Below are positions 52,263 to 61,197 of a stretch of 64,000 bases of DNA, piece after piece (positions within the stretch are counted from its first letter, which is position 1; each line of letters begins with the position of its first letter). The translations under genes were made by a program, and so were the position numbers. Below the pieces are notes generated by a model. That model did not search any database and was not told the DNA's origin. It worked only from the letters and a program-made list of their open reading frames with translations. This DNA is from an uncultured Pelagibacteraceae bacterium (lineage in GTDB: Bacteria; Pseudomonadota; Alphaproteobacteria; Pelagibacterales; Pelagibacteraceae), in contig CACJRK010000005.1 in assembly GCA_902595795.1 (NCBI GenBank), positions 1 through 64,000 on the forward strand, in the 5' to 3' direction.

Positions 52263-53522
52263 TTAACCTAATTTGATGTTATCTACTCCCACTAGTTTGT
52301 TATAAATCCAATAAATAACCAATACTCCAGTTAATAACATTAGCCCCATCGCAGATGCAAAACTCCAATCTAAAGTTTGTTTCATATGGAAAGCAATTTG
52401 ATTGCTTATCAATGTACCTGATGCTCCACCAACTAATGCGGGAGTGATGTAATATCCAATTGCAAGTATAAATACTAATAAACAACCAGCTCCTATACCT
52501 GGGATTGTTAATGGAAAATATACTTTCCAAAATGCAACGAAAGGAGTCCCCCCTAAAGATTTTCCTGCTCTCATTAAACTTGGTGATATTGTTTTCATCA
52601 CACTATAAAGTGGTAAAACCATAAAAGGCAATAATATTTGAGTCATAGCAACATAAGTTCCGACCTTATTGTACATCATCTCTGGCCTGCTATCGTCAGC
52701 CACAAGTCCAATCATTACAAAGAAATCATTAACTAGTCCTTGTTGTTGCAATAAAATCATCCAACTGGCAGTTCTAACTAATAGGGATGTCCAAAAAGGT
52801 AACAGCACACATATCATAAGTAGGTTACTGTATTTCATTGGAAGAGTTGCTAATAAATGCGCAATTGGATAGCCCATTAGGAAACAAAAAATAGTTACAA
52901 ACAGTGCTATTTCTAATGTTCTTAACCATAAAATCCTATGTATTCTTCTATCTTCACTTACTTGAGTTACATTGCCATCTTCATCTAAATACATATCCAT
53001 ACCTTTAAGGTACTTATTCATAGTATAAGGAGGCGCAGTTCTTTTGATAGCTCTCCAGTAATCTACATTTCTATAATGTTTGTGAATTTTGATTATTTGT
53101 TCTTTAATACTTTTGCTTTCATCAATTTGATTACTTTTAACTTTTCTAAATAATCTTTTTAATATTGAATTAAATCCGTTTTTTTCTTTATTTAATCTTT
53201 GACCGAGTTTTCCATGTACTTTTTTTTCAGCAAGTATTTTATAGTCTTCATAAAAACTTCTATAAACTTCCTCTGGAGGTAATTCTTTACCATCCCATTT
53301 TTTCATTGATTCAAAGGTTTTTGGAAGCATATTAGTGATCATTCGATCATCAATACTCCTTGTAAACATTTCTCCTATTGGAAAAATATAAGTAATTAGT
53401 AAAAATAAGAGTAAAGGTGCAACAAGTAAAAAAGCTTTAATTTTATTTCTCTTTTCAGCTTTTTTAAGACTAACCTCTAAAGGCAGTCCATCAGTTGTTA
53501 ATATTTTATTTTCTGAGCTCAT
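52263..53522 (-). CDS. potB: Spermidine/putrescine-type ABC permease (PotB-like) with long periplasmic insert
   Basis: The 419-aa permease is well over the usual ~280-300 aa. The extra length is a charged segment at about residues 60-190 (ERRxx-rich; for example EELPPEEVYRSFYEDYK-like and GQRLNKEKNGFN), lying between helix 1 (FLLVAPLLLFLLITYIFP) and helix 2. The rest is a normal permease with the loop SLMRAGKSLGGTPFVAFWKVYFPLTIPG. The insert should face the periplasm and may contact the binding protein. It follows potD after a stem-loop and precedes potC by 2 bp. Confidence 0.86.
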   Translation of the reverse strand: MSSENKILTTDGLPLEVSLKKAEKRNKIKAFLLVAPLLLFLLITYIFPIGEMFTRSIDDRMITNMLPKTFESMKKWDGKELPPEEVYRSFYEDYKILAEKKVHGKLGQRLNKEKNGFNSILKRLFRKVKSNQIDESKSIKEQIIKIHKHYRNVDYWRAIKRTAPPYTMNKYLKGMDMYLDEDGNVTQVSEDRRIHRILWLRTLEIALFVTIFCFLMGYPIAHLLATLPMKYSNLLMICVLLPFWTSLLVRTASWMILLQQQGLVNDFFVMIGLVADDSRPEMMYNKVGTYVAMTQILLPFMVLPLYSVMKTISPSLMRAGKSLGGTPFVAFWKVYFPLTIPGIGAGCLLVFILAIGYYITPALVGGASGTLISNQIAFHMKQTLDWSFASAMGLMLLTGVLVIYWIYNKLVGVDNIKLG

Positions 53523-53527
53523 AAAAA

Positions 53528-53552
53528 AAGGGCGGTTAAAAAAACCGCCCTT
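53528..53552 (-). terminator. Stem-loop between potD and potB
   Basis: AAGGGCGGTT (53528-53537) pairs with AACCGCCCTT (53543-53552) around a 5-nt loop; on the minus strand seven T follow. It is a full intrinsic-terminator structure inside the pot run, 32 bp past the potD stop. Partial read-through would give more binding protein than permease. Confidence 0.85.
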
Positions 53553-53584
53553 AATATTATATAATTTTTAATTTAAAAACTAGT

Positions 53585-54709
53585 TTAATTTAAACCAGCT
53601 TTCATTGCTTCCCATTTTTCACCAATCTCTGTTCCATAATCAGCCCAGAAGAATGGGTCTACTAAAAAGTAATTTTTAGTATTAGCTGGAGCTGTAGGCA
53701 TTTGAGGCATCATTTCAGTTTTGCCATCTTTGTACCAAGGCTCACCAGCTTTGATGATTTCAAGAGAAGATTTTCTCCATGGAGCGTATGCAATATACTT
53801 TGCACTACCTGCTAACATTTCAGTGTTAGTCATCATAGCTAAAGCTTTCTTAGCATTTGCTTCATCTGGACCACCTTTAACAAGTGCGAAATATTCATAG
53901 TCAAGACCTTGACCATCCCATACTTGTTTAATAGGAGCACCTTCACCAACTTCAGCGTTGAAGAATCTTCCATTCCAACCTGTTGCCATTACAACTTCAC
54001 CTGCAACTAATAATTCAGGTGGTTGAGCACCAGCAGACCAGAATACACATCCACCATTTGGATCTTCACAAAGTGCTTTTACTTTGTTCATAGCTCTGTC
54101 GATGTATCCATCTTTTTCTTCCATAAATCTATAAAGTCTGTCACCACCTTTACCCATTTTAACTCCATCAGCAGCTAAAGCGATTTCAAGGTTAGTTAAA
54201 GCACTTTTATAGATTGCTCTTTTTCCTGGAAACTTTTTAGTATCAAAAAAATCTTTGATAGTTGTTGGTTCAGCACCACTAAATGCTCTTGTATCGAACG
54301 CATAGTTCCAAGAATATAAAATGTTACCTACTGCACATTTACTTGGCATACCTGTAAAGAAATCTTCACTTGCAGGAGTTCCATCTGGAGCAGCTGGGAA
54401 GTCTTTGTCGAAATCAAATTCAACAAATAAACCTTCATCACATCCGTTAATTGTATCGAATGCAAATAAGTCAATAATATCCCAAGTTATAGCACCAGCT
54501 TCTTTTTGTGCTTTAATTTCTGATAAACCACCAGAGTAATCAACCCAGTTGATTTCTACCCCTAGCGCTTTAGCAGTTGGATCACCATACCCTAATTTTT
54601 GAGACTCTGTATAAGCTCCACCCCAAGATGCTACAGTAACAGCAAAGGCTGAAGAAGTTACAGACACGACAAAAGAAAGAGCAAGTAATAATTTACTTAA
54701 TTTTCTCAT
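53585..54709 (-). CDS. potD: Spermidine/putrescine-type periplasmic binding protein (PotD-like)
   Basis: The 374-aa protein has a signal peptide (MRKLSKLLLALSFVVSVTSSAFA) and the PotD-type fold: ASWGGAYTESQK at the first strand, DIIDLFAFDTINGCDEGLF, VGNILYSWNYAFDTRAF, PPELLVAGEVVMATGWNGR and VDPFFWADYGTEIGEKW. Acidic and aromatic residues in these loops suit a polyamine or cationic amine ligand. It is preceded by a 115-bp gap after potA with its own hairpin and followed by a terminator-like stem-loop. Confidence 0.87.
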   Translation of the reverse strand: MRKLSKLLLALSFVVSVTSSAFAVTVASWGGAYTESQKLGYGDPTAKALGVEINWVDYSGGLSEIKAQKEAGAITWDIIDLFAFDTINGCDEGLFVEFDFDKDFPAAPDGTPASEDFFTGMPSKCAVGNILYSWNYAFDTRAFSGAEPTTIKDFFDTKKFPGKRAIYKSALTNLEIALAADGVKMGKGGDRLYRFMEEKDGYIDRAMNKVKALCEDPNGGCVFWSAGAQPPELLVAGEVVMATGWNGRFFNAEVGEGAPIKQVWDGQGLDYEYFALVKGGPDEANAKKALAMMTNTEMLAGSAKYIAYAPWRKSSLEIIKAGEPWYKDGKTEMMPQMPTAPANTKNYFLVDPFFWADYGTEIGEKWEAMKAGLN

Positions 54710-54764
54710 TATTCCTCCGTTTAAACGTTAATATAAATTAATTTATATAATTAAAATTACAGCA

Positions 54765-54794
54765 AAATGAGCATGTGAAGTCAACAGCTCATTT
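54765..54794. repeat. 8-bp inverted repeat in the potA-potD gap
   Basis: AAATGAGC (54765-54772) and GCTCATTT (54787-54794) form an 8-bp stem, with a further TGT/ACA pairing inside the 14-nt loop. It lies just beyond the potA stop and upstream of potD on the minus strand. It may be a weak terminator for potA or a processing/5'-leader structure for potD. Confidence 0.45.
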
Positions 54795-54824
54795 CATCAG
54801 TTTTATCATTAAGATTAAGAAAAT

Positions 54825-55910
54825 CTATTTTGGATCAAGTGCTCTTGCGTCAATACTGTTCCAGCCTATATCAATATCTTCAGTCACTTTTAGCTCTAGA
54901 TTTGATGTACTATTTGGAACTTTAAGAATAAATTCTGAGCTACCAAGAAGATTTAATCTTACCCTTGTATGGTCACCATGGTAGATTACTTCCTCTATCT
55001 TTCCAGTGAACATATTATCCATTTTATTAGCTGGATTTATTAAAGCTCTCTCTGGTCTTAAAGATACTGTTGTTTTTTCACCTTTTGATTTTACTGAAAT
55101 TGGATTTGCTAATATTTCTGAATTATTTAATTTAACTTTACACTTATCTTTATCAATGTCTATAACCTCTCCATTAAATGTATTATTTTCACCTATAAAC
55201 TCAGCTACAAAAGAATTTACTGGTTTTTCATAAAGTTCTGCTGGATCAGATAACTGTTGTACTTTTCCATCATTGAACACTGCTATTCTATTTGACATAG
55301 TTAAAGCTTCACTTTGATCATGAGTAACATAAACAACAGTAACACCAATACTCTCATGAATATGTTTGATTTCATATTGCATGCTTTCTCTTAAATTTTT
55401 ATCTAGTGCTCCTAAAGGCTCATCCATTAAAACAACCGCTGGATCAAATACTAAGGCTCTTGCAACTGCAACCCTTTGTTGTTGACCACCTGAAAGTTGA
55501 GCTGGCATTCTAGTTTCAAATCCACTTAGAGATACCATCGATAAAGCTTTATCAACTTTTTTATCTATCTCATCTTTTTCAACTTTTCTAACTCTTAAAG
55601 GAAAAGCTAAATTTTCATAAACTGTCATATGTGGAAACAAAGCATAGTTTTGAAAAACCATTCCTATACCTCTTTTATGCGGAGGAATATTTGAAATTAT
55701 ATTTCCATCTAATAATATTTCACCATGAGTTGGTGTTTCAAATCCAGCTAACATCATTAAGCATGTAGTTTTACCTGAACCAGATGGGCCAAGCATTGTT
55801 ATGAATTCACCCTCTGCAATATCTAATTGAAGATCTTTAACGACAAGAACTTTGCCGTCATAACTTTTATCTACTTTATCAAATTTTACAAATTCTGGAT
55901 TTTTAGACAT
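54825..55910 (-). CDS. potA: Spermidine/putrescine-type ABC ATPase (PotA-like)
   Basis: This 361-aa ATPase has Walker A GPSGSGKTT (residues ~41-49), LSGGQQQRVAVARAL, Walker B VVLMDEPLGALDK, the switch His in VTHDQSEAL, and a C-terminal TOBE domain (SLRPERALI, YHGDHTRVRLNL). It follows the doeA-like gene by 45 bp and precedes potD by 115 bp, so the transporter and the two catabolic genes upstream may be one transcription unit. Confidence 0.9.
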   Translation of the reverse strand: MSKNPEFVKFDKVDKSYDGKVLVVKDLQLDIAEGEFITMLGPSGSGKTTCLMMLAGFETPTHGEILLDGNIISNIPPHKRGIGMVFQNYALFPHMTVYENLAFPLRVRKVEKDEIDKKVDKALSMVSLSGFETRMPAQLSGGQQQRVAVARALVFDPAVVLMDEPLGALDKNLRESMQYEIKHIHESIGVTVVYVTHDQSEALTMSNRIAVFNDGKVQQLSDPAELYEKPVNSFVAEFIGENNTFNGEVIDIDKDKCKVKLNNSEILANPISVKSKGEKTTVSLRPERALINPANKMDNMFTGKIEEVIYHGDHTRVRLNLLGSSEFILKVPNSTSNLELKVTEDIDIGWNSIDARALDPK

Positions 55911-55955
55911 AAAAATGAATATAAAACATTTGTATAAATATATTTCAATAGCTAA

Positions 55956-57126
55956 TTAACTCTTTATATGAAGCTCTTTTGGAAAATTACAGAATAATTC
56001 TGATCCATTCTCAGTAACCCTAATAGCTTCAGATGCTTCAACGCCCCAGTCTCCAAACTGCATTACCGCTATCATATGAAAACAAACATTGGGCTCAAGT
56101 ACTGTCATGTCTCCTTTATATATATTAAGAGTATGTTCTCCCCAATCAGGTGGATAACCAATTCCGATCGAATAACCTGTTCTAGATTTTTTTTCTATTC
56201 CGTATTTGTCTAAAATTTTCCAAAAAGCTTGGGCTACATCATCAGCTGTGTTTCCTGGTTTGATTGCACTAATTCCAGCGTTCAAAGCCTCAATAGTTTT
56301 ATTCATTGTATCAATCTTTAATTGATTAGTTTTTCCAAGCAGAACCGTTCTGGCCATTGGAGCATGGTATCTCTTATAAACTCCAGATAATTCAATAATT
56401 GTAGCCTCACCTTCTACAAATTTATCTTGCGTAGCAGTTAAATGAGATGCTGAAGTACCTTTTCCGGTTGGAAGTAAAGTTGCAATACTGGAATATTCAC
56501 CTCCAAATTCTTCAGTACCATAAAATAAAGTTTTTTGAATTTCACCTACCGCATCACATTGTCTAACGCCTGGTTTAATAACTTCCATAGCAGTTTTCAT
56601 TCCCTTTTCTGAAATTTTTGCTGCGGATTTCATAAAACCTATCTCAGCATCTGATTTAACTAATCTTGCCCAATTAACTAAACGATCACTATCTTTGATC
56701 TTTGCGTTTGGTAATCCTTGTTTAATTTTTTCATAACAAAATGCAGTGAAATAATGTGCGTCCATTTCAACACCTATATTAAGCTTATCCCATTTTCTCT
56801 CTTTTATTATTTCAACTAAATAATCATAAGGATGTTTTGGCCATGTATGAATATAATTTTCATCATAAACAATAATATTATCTTTTTTTTAGATAAGTTT
56901 TTATATATGCGCCTCCCGCATCTTGAGCTCTTACAAAGCATAAAGGTTCGTCAGTGTTAATATGTACAATTGCACACTGAGCATAATAAAAAGACCATGC
57001 ATCATAGCCTGTTAAGTAATTCATATTATTAGTATCATGTGAGATTAAAAGCTCGATGCCTTTTTCCTGCATCATTTTCTTAACTTTTGTTAATCTTAGT
57101 TTGTATTCTTCTTTAGTGAATAGCAT
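55956..57126 (-). CDS. doeA: Ectoine hydrolase-like (DoeA/EutD) M24-family protein, frameshifted
   Basis: Frames 57126-56878 and 56765-55956 join through an 8-T run at 56883-56890 if one base is removed; the region between then reads on openly (IHTWPKHPYDYLVEIIKE). The restored protein is about 390 aa, the DoeA length. It has the creatinase-type N-domain (YLTGYDAWSFYYAQC) and an aminopeptidase-P-like C-domain with SGYSIGIGYPPDWGEH-type segment (TGYSIGIGYPPDWGEHTLNI), SGVYKRYHAPMART and EASEAIRV. The dinuclear metal ligands are not conserved, as in creatinase and ectoine hydrolase. It starts on the last base of the eutA-like gene. Other M24 amidohydrolases remain possible. Confidence 0.75.
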
Positions 57127-57871
57127 TAATTTACTTGGAATAATTTTCCAAATCCTTCTACTGAATTATTTTTTTTTATTTTTACTAGGGTGTCCCAAAT
57201 TAATGCCTGATTACTTGATAGAACTATAGTATTTAATTTTTGTTCTAATCTATCGATAATTTCTAAAACTGGTAGCGCTGTACAAGAAACAAACAAAGCA
57301 TCTGCTCCTTTCAAATCTATTTTTGAAAGAACATCATATAGATAATTTTGATCAACTTTTCCATGTCATAATCATCTTGAATATCAAAGTATGAATTCGA
57401 AGTAACCTCAAAACCCTCGCTTTTAAAATAATCCAAAACATCATCATTTAATTTTTTGCTATATGGTGTAAAAATTGAAATTTTCTTAATATTTAATTTT
57501 TTTAATGCTTTAATAGCTGCAGTGCTTGGTGTTGATACTTCTGCCATTGGTTTAGCAACTTTAACTTTTTGCTCTATTGATTCATGTCCAGCAGCAATGG
57601 TCCCTGAAGTACACCCATAAACCACACAATCCAAATCTTGATCAGGCAAAATATCCTTGGTAACCTCAGTGACTTTATCAGACATTTTTATAAGGTTTTC
57701 TTTCGTGAGAGGGTTGTAGCACTCAATACGATTTACAAAAAAATCGATTTTCCTATTTTTAATCACATTAATAAAATCTTTTTCAATCATAAAGTCACTT
57801 GCAAGAGCAATTAAACCAACTCTAGGATTGGATTGGCTAATAAATTTAGGATCTATTTTTGTTGAATTCAT
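57126..57871 (-). CDS. eutA: Maleate isomerase/Asp-Glu racemase family protein (EutA-like), frameshifted
   Basis: Frames 57871-57317 and 57314-57126 join if one base is added in the short T run at 57357-57360, giving about 248 aa (family ~240-260). Two catalytic cysteines are in place: VVYGCTSGTIAAGHESI and LFVSCTALPVLEIIDRLE, with SSNQALIWDTL near the end. This pattern is shared by maleate isomerase, arylmalonate decarboxylase and EutA of ectoine-use operons. The next gene is an ectoine-hydrolase-like gene, hence EutA-like. Unlike the other frameshifts here, this one needs a base added and lies at only a 4-base run. Confidence 0.72.
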
Positions 57872-57928
57872 ATTTTAAAAAGTGAATATATCACAAGTTC
57901 ATTAATAATCATTAATATTAAAATAGGT

Positions 57929-58801
57929 ATGAATATAAAAGATACTTTTGTAGCCTCCTTGGTACCTATTTTTTTAGGATTTGGTTTTGTAATTGCAAAA
58001 CCTGCTTTTGAATCTTTCCCCCCTATACTTTTAATGGGTATAAGATTTACATTTGCTGCAGCAATATTAATTTGGTGGTTTCCAATACCAAAAGGATATT
58101 TGAAAAAAATATTTGCTGCATCATTAGTGGCTAATACGTTGCAATATAGTATTACATATACTGGTTTAGATTTAATTGATGCATCTTCAGCAGTTCTTTT
58201 GGTTCAGATGGAAGTTCCGTTTGGGGTTATTTTTGCTTACTTCATGCTTAAAGAAAAACCAACTGTTAGAGCTTTGATTGGTATAGCTATCGCTTTTGTT
58301 GGTGTTTATATTTTAACTGGATCTCCTAACTTAGATGGGAAGTTTATTGGAATTAGCCTTACGATTTTAGGGTCTGCTATATGGGCTCTTGGACAAGTTA
58401 TGGTTAAACCTTTAAGCAAGGAGATAAATCCTTTGGCTCTAGTTGCTTGGTTAGCATTTTTCTCTGGGCCAATTTTAATAATGCTTTCATCAATAATTGA
58501 TGGAAATACAATTAATTATTTAACAAATGCCAAGATTGATCACTGGATCATTGCAATTTATATTGGTTTCATAATGCAACCAATTACTTATGGTTGTTTC
58601 TATTATGTTTTAAAAAACAACCCGCTTTATAAAGTGCTTCCTATCGTTACAATGGGTATACCCCCAACAGGATTATTGGCTGCAATTTTTCTTTTAGGTG
58701 AAAAACCAACACAAGAATTATTTATAGGTGGTGCAATAATAATACTAGGTGTGATTTTAATTGTATTTACAAAAGATAAAAAAGAAGAGGAAATAAAATG
58801 A
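57929..58801 (+). CDS. EamA/DMT-family transporter
   Basis: This 290-aa protein has ten predicted helices in two EamA repeats (GFGFVIAKPAFESFPP..., and LGQVMVKPLSKEINPLALVAW...). VLLVQMEVPFGVIFAYFMLKEKPT and MGIPPTGLLAAIFLLGEKPTQE are the usual repeat ends. Members export or import metabolites; the substrate is unknown. It overlaps the next gene by 4 nt (ATGA) and is divergent from the eutA-like gene. Confidence 0.85.
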   Translation: MNIKDTFVASLVPIFLGFGFVIAKPAFESFPPILLMGIRFTFAAAILIWWFPIPKGYLKKIFAASLVANTLQYSITYTGLDLIDASSAVLLVQMEVPFGVIFAYFMLKEKPTVRALIGIAIAFVGVYILTGSPNLDGKFIGISLTILGSAIWALGQVMVKPLSKEINPLALVAWLAFFSGPILIMLSSIIDGNTINYLTNAKIDHWIIAIYIGFIMQPITYGCFYYVLKNNPLYKVLPIVTMGIPPTGLLAAIFLLGEKPTQELFIGGAIIILGVILIVFTKDKKEEEIK

Positions 58802-59739
58802 AAATAGGTTTTATTGGTTTAGGAAATGTAGGCGGTAAACTAGCTGGAAGCTTAATAAGAAATCATTTTGATGTTACTGTTAGAGAAATAGATGAAAGTT
58901 TAACAAATGAATTCAAAAAGCTAGGTGCTAAAGTTGCAAAGTCTCCTAAAGAATTGGCAGAACAAACTGATCTAATTATTACTTCACTTCCTTCGCCTGA
59001 GGTTTCTGCGGAGGTTATGGAAAGTGAAGATGGAATTCTAAATGGTTTATCAGAAAATAAAATTTGGTTAGAAATGAGCACAACAGATGAGGATGAAGTT
59101 AAAAGACTTGGAAATAAGGTGATATCAAAAAAAGCTATCCCTCTAGATGGACCTGTTAGTGGAGGATGTCATAGAGCTGCCACAGGTAATATTGCTATAT
59201 TTGTAGGTGGAGAAAGAAAAGCTTTCGAAAAAATTTTACCAGCCTTAACTGTAATGGGTAGAAAAGTATTACATACTGGTGAATTAGGTAGTGCATCAGT
59301 TCTTAAAGTCATAACAAATTATTTAGCATCAGTTCATTTGGTAGCATTAGGTGAGGCATGGACTGTTGCAAAAAAATCAAATTTAGATCTAGCTAAAACA
59401 TTTAAAGGTATTAGAGTTTCATCTGGAAACTCATTTGTTCATGAAACAGAAAGTCAGGTTATTTTAAATGGTTCTTATAATATTAATTTCACAATGGATC
59501 TTGTTCTAAAAGATACTGGTTTATTCGATAATCTAGCAAAGAAATTAAATGCTCCATTAGAGATTTCTCCAAAGATAGTTGAAATATTTAAAGATGGAGA
59601 AAAAAAATATGGTTCAAGAGCATGGTCATCAATGATTGTAAAAAGGATGGAAGATTTAAATAAAATTGATTTTAGAGCCGATGGATTTCCTGATGAGCTT
59701 GTGGATAATGAACCAGAGGAAAAAGGCTATGAAATTTAA
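58798..59739 (+). CDS. Beta-hydroxyacid dehydrogenase (3-hydroxyisobutyrate dehydrogenase family)
   Basis: The 313-aa protein starts with IGFIGLGNVGGKLAGSLI (NAD(P) motif) and has the substrate motif DGPVSGGCHRAATGNIAIFVGG and the catalytic-lysine segment ASVLKVITNYLASVHLVALGEAW. Substrates in this family include 3-hydroxyisobutyrate, tartronate semialdehyde and 3-hydroxypropionate-type acids. It is placed between an exporter and an aldehyde dehydrogenase, so a hydroxyacid-semialdehyde step is likely; which one is not visible. Confidence 0.86.
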   Translation: MKIGFIGLGNVGGKLAGSLIRNHFDVTVREIDESLTNEFKKLGAKVAKSPKELAEQTDLIITSLPSPEVSAEVMESEDGILNGLSENKIWLEMSTTDEDEVKRLGNKVISKKAIPLDGPVSGGCHRAATGNIAIFVGGERKAFEKILPALTVMGRKVLHTGELGSASVLKVITNYLASVHLVALGEAWTVAKKSNLDLAKTFKGIRVSSGNSFVHETESQVILNGSYNINFTMDLVLKDTGLFDNLAKKLNAPLEISPKIVEIFKDGEKKYGSRAWSSMIVKRMEDLNKIDFRADGFPDELVDNEPEEKGYEI

Positions 59740-59760
59740 TTAATATGTTAAGATTAATAA

Positions 59761-61191
59761 ATGTTAGATAAAAGAAAATTTTACATAAACGGAAAATGGG
59801 TTGACCCAATCGAAAAAAAAGATTTTGAGGTAATCAATCCTTGTAATGAAGATCCTTGTGCAATTATTTCATTAGGTTCAAAAAAAGACACAGATAACGC
59901 AGTTAAAGCTGCAAAAACTGCATTTGAAATCTGGAAAGAAACTAGCAAAGAAGAAAGATTGGATTTGCTGGAAAAATTATTAGTAGTTTATAAAAAAAGA
60001 TTTGGAGAAATGGCAGAAGCTATTTCGCTAGAAATGGGAGCTCCAATGGATTGGGCTACTGATGTTCAAACTGGATCGGGACTAGCACATTTAGAAGATT
60101 TTATTTTAAGATTGAAAGAATTTAATTTTGATGAATACTTTGATAAAAAATCAAACAACCATATTTGTTATGAACCAATTGGAGTATGTGGATTAATTAC
60201 TCCATGGAATTGGCCTATAAACCAAATAACTCTTAAGGTCGTACCCGCATTTGCAACTGGGTGTACGATGATACTTAAACCATCTGAAATAGCTCCTATC
60301 TCTGGGATGTTGTTTGCTGAAATGATTGATGAAGTTGGATTTCCTGATGGTGTATTTAATTTAGTAAATGGTGATGGCGCAGGTGTTGGAACACAAATAT
60401 CAAGTCATCCTGATATTGATATGGTTTCTTTTACAGGATCAACTCGCGCTGGAAGACTTATTTCAAAAAATGCAGCAGAAACAATTAAAAGAGTTTGTTT
60501 AGAACTTGGAGGCAAAGGTGGAAACATAGTTTTTGCAGATAGTTACAAAAATGCTGTCCGAGATGGCATAAGAAATGTTATGAGTAATTCTGGTCAATCT
60601 TGTGATGCACCAACAAGAATGTTAGTTGAAAAATCTATTTACAAAAGAGCAGTTGATGAAGCAGTTGATGAAGCAAATAAAATTAATGTAGATCAAGCCT
60701 CAAAGAAAGGGGATCACATAGGACCTGTAATATCTAAAACTCAATATGACAAGATCATCAATTTAATTGAAAGCGGAATTTCTGAAGGTGCAACGTTAGC
60801 AGCCGGTGGTCCAGAGTTACCTAACGGATTAAATAAAGGTTATTTTATAAAACCAACAATTTTTACAAATGTTACAAACGACATGAGAATAGCTAAAGAA
60901 GAAATCTTTGGTCCTGTCCTTTCTATTATTCCGTTTGAAACTGAAGATGAAGCAGTAAACATTGTTAATGATACTTCTTATGGTTTGGGGAATTATTTAC
61001 AGACAGAAGATAGAGAAAAAGCACATAGAGTTGCTAAAAAATTAAGATCTGGTTGTGTTTATATTAATGGCAATGCAGCTGATGCTGGAACCCCTTTTGG
61101 AGGTTACAGACAATCAGGAAATGGTAGAGAGGGCGGTGTTTGGGGTCTTGATGAGTATCTAGAAGTTAAAACTGTAACCGGATGGAAATAA
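59761..61191 (+). CDS. Aldehyde dehydrogenase (NAD-dependent), copy 2
   Basis: This 476-aa ALDH has NGKWV, TPWNWPINQITLKVVPAFATG, FTGSTRAGRLISK, catalytic Glu in LELGGKGGNI, Cys in SGQSCDAPTRM and EIFGPVLSIIPFE. It is a paralogue of the enzyme at 44109, with most motifs identical. It is co-directional with the beta-hydroxyacid dehydrogenase (21-bp gap). A gamma-butyrobetaine dioxygenase gene is nearby, so trimethylaminobutyraldehyde is one candidate substrate (inference). Confidence 0.88.
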   Translation: MLDKRKFYINGKWVDPIEKKDFEVINPCNEDPCAIISLGSKKDTDNAVKAAKTAFEIWKETSKEERLDLLEKLLVVYKKRFGEMAEAISLEMGAPMDWATDVQTGSGLAHLEDFILRLKEFNFDEYFDKKSNNHICYEPIGVCGLITPWNWPINQITLKVVPAFATGCTMILKPSEIAPISGMLFAEMIDEVGFPDGVFNLVNGDGAGVGTQISSHPDIDMVSFTGSTRAGRLISKNAAETIKRVCLELGGKGGNIVFADSYKNAVRDGIRNVMSNSGQSCDAPTRMLVEKSIYKRAVDEAVDEANKINVDQASKKGDHIGPVISKTQYDKIINLIESGISEGATLAAGGPELPNGLNKGYFIKPTIFTNVTNDMRIAKEEIFGPVLSIIPFETEDEAVNIVNDTSYGLGNYLQTEDREKAHRVAKKLRSGCVYINGNAADAGTPFGGYRQSGNGREGGVWGLDEYLEVKTVTGWK

Positions 61192-61197
61192 AAATTT

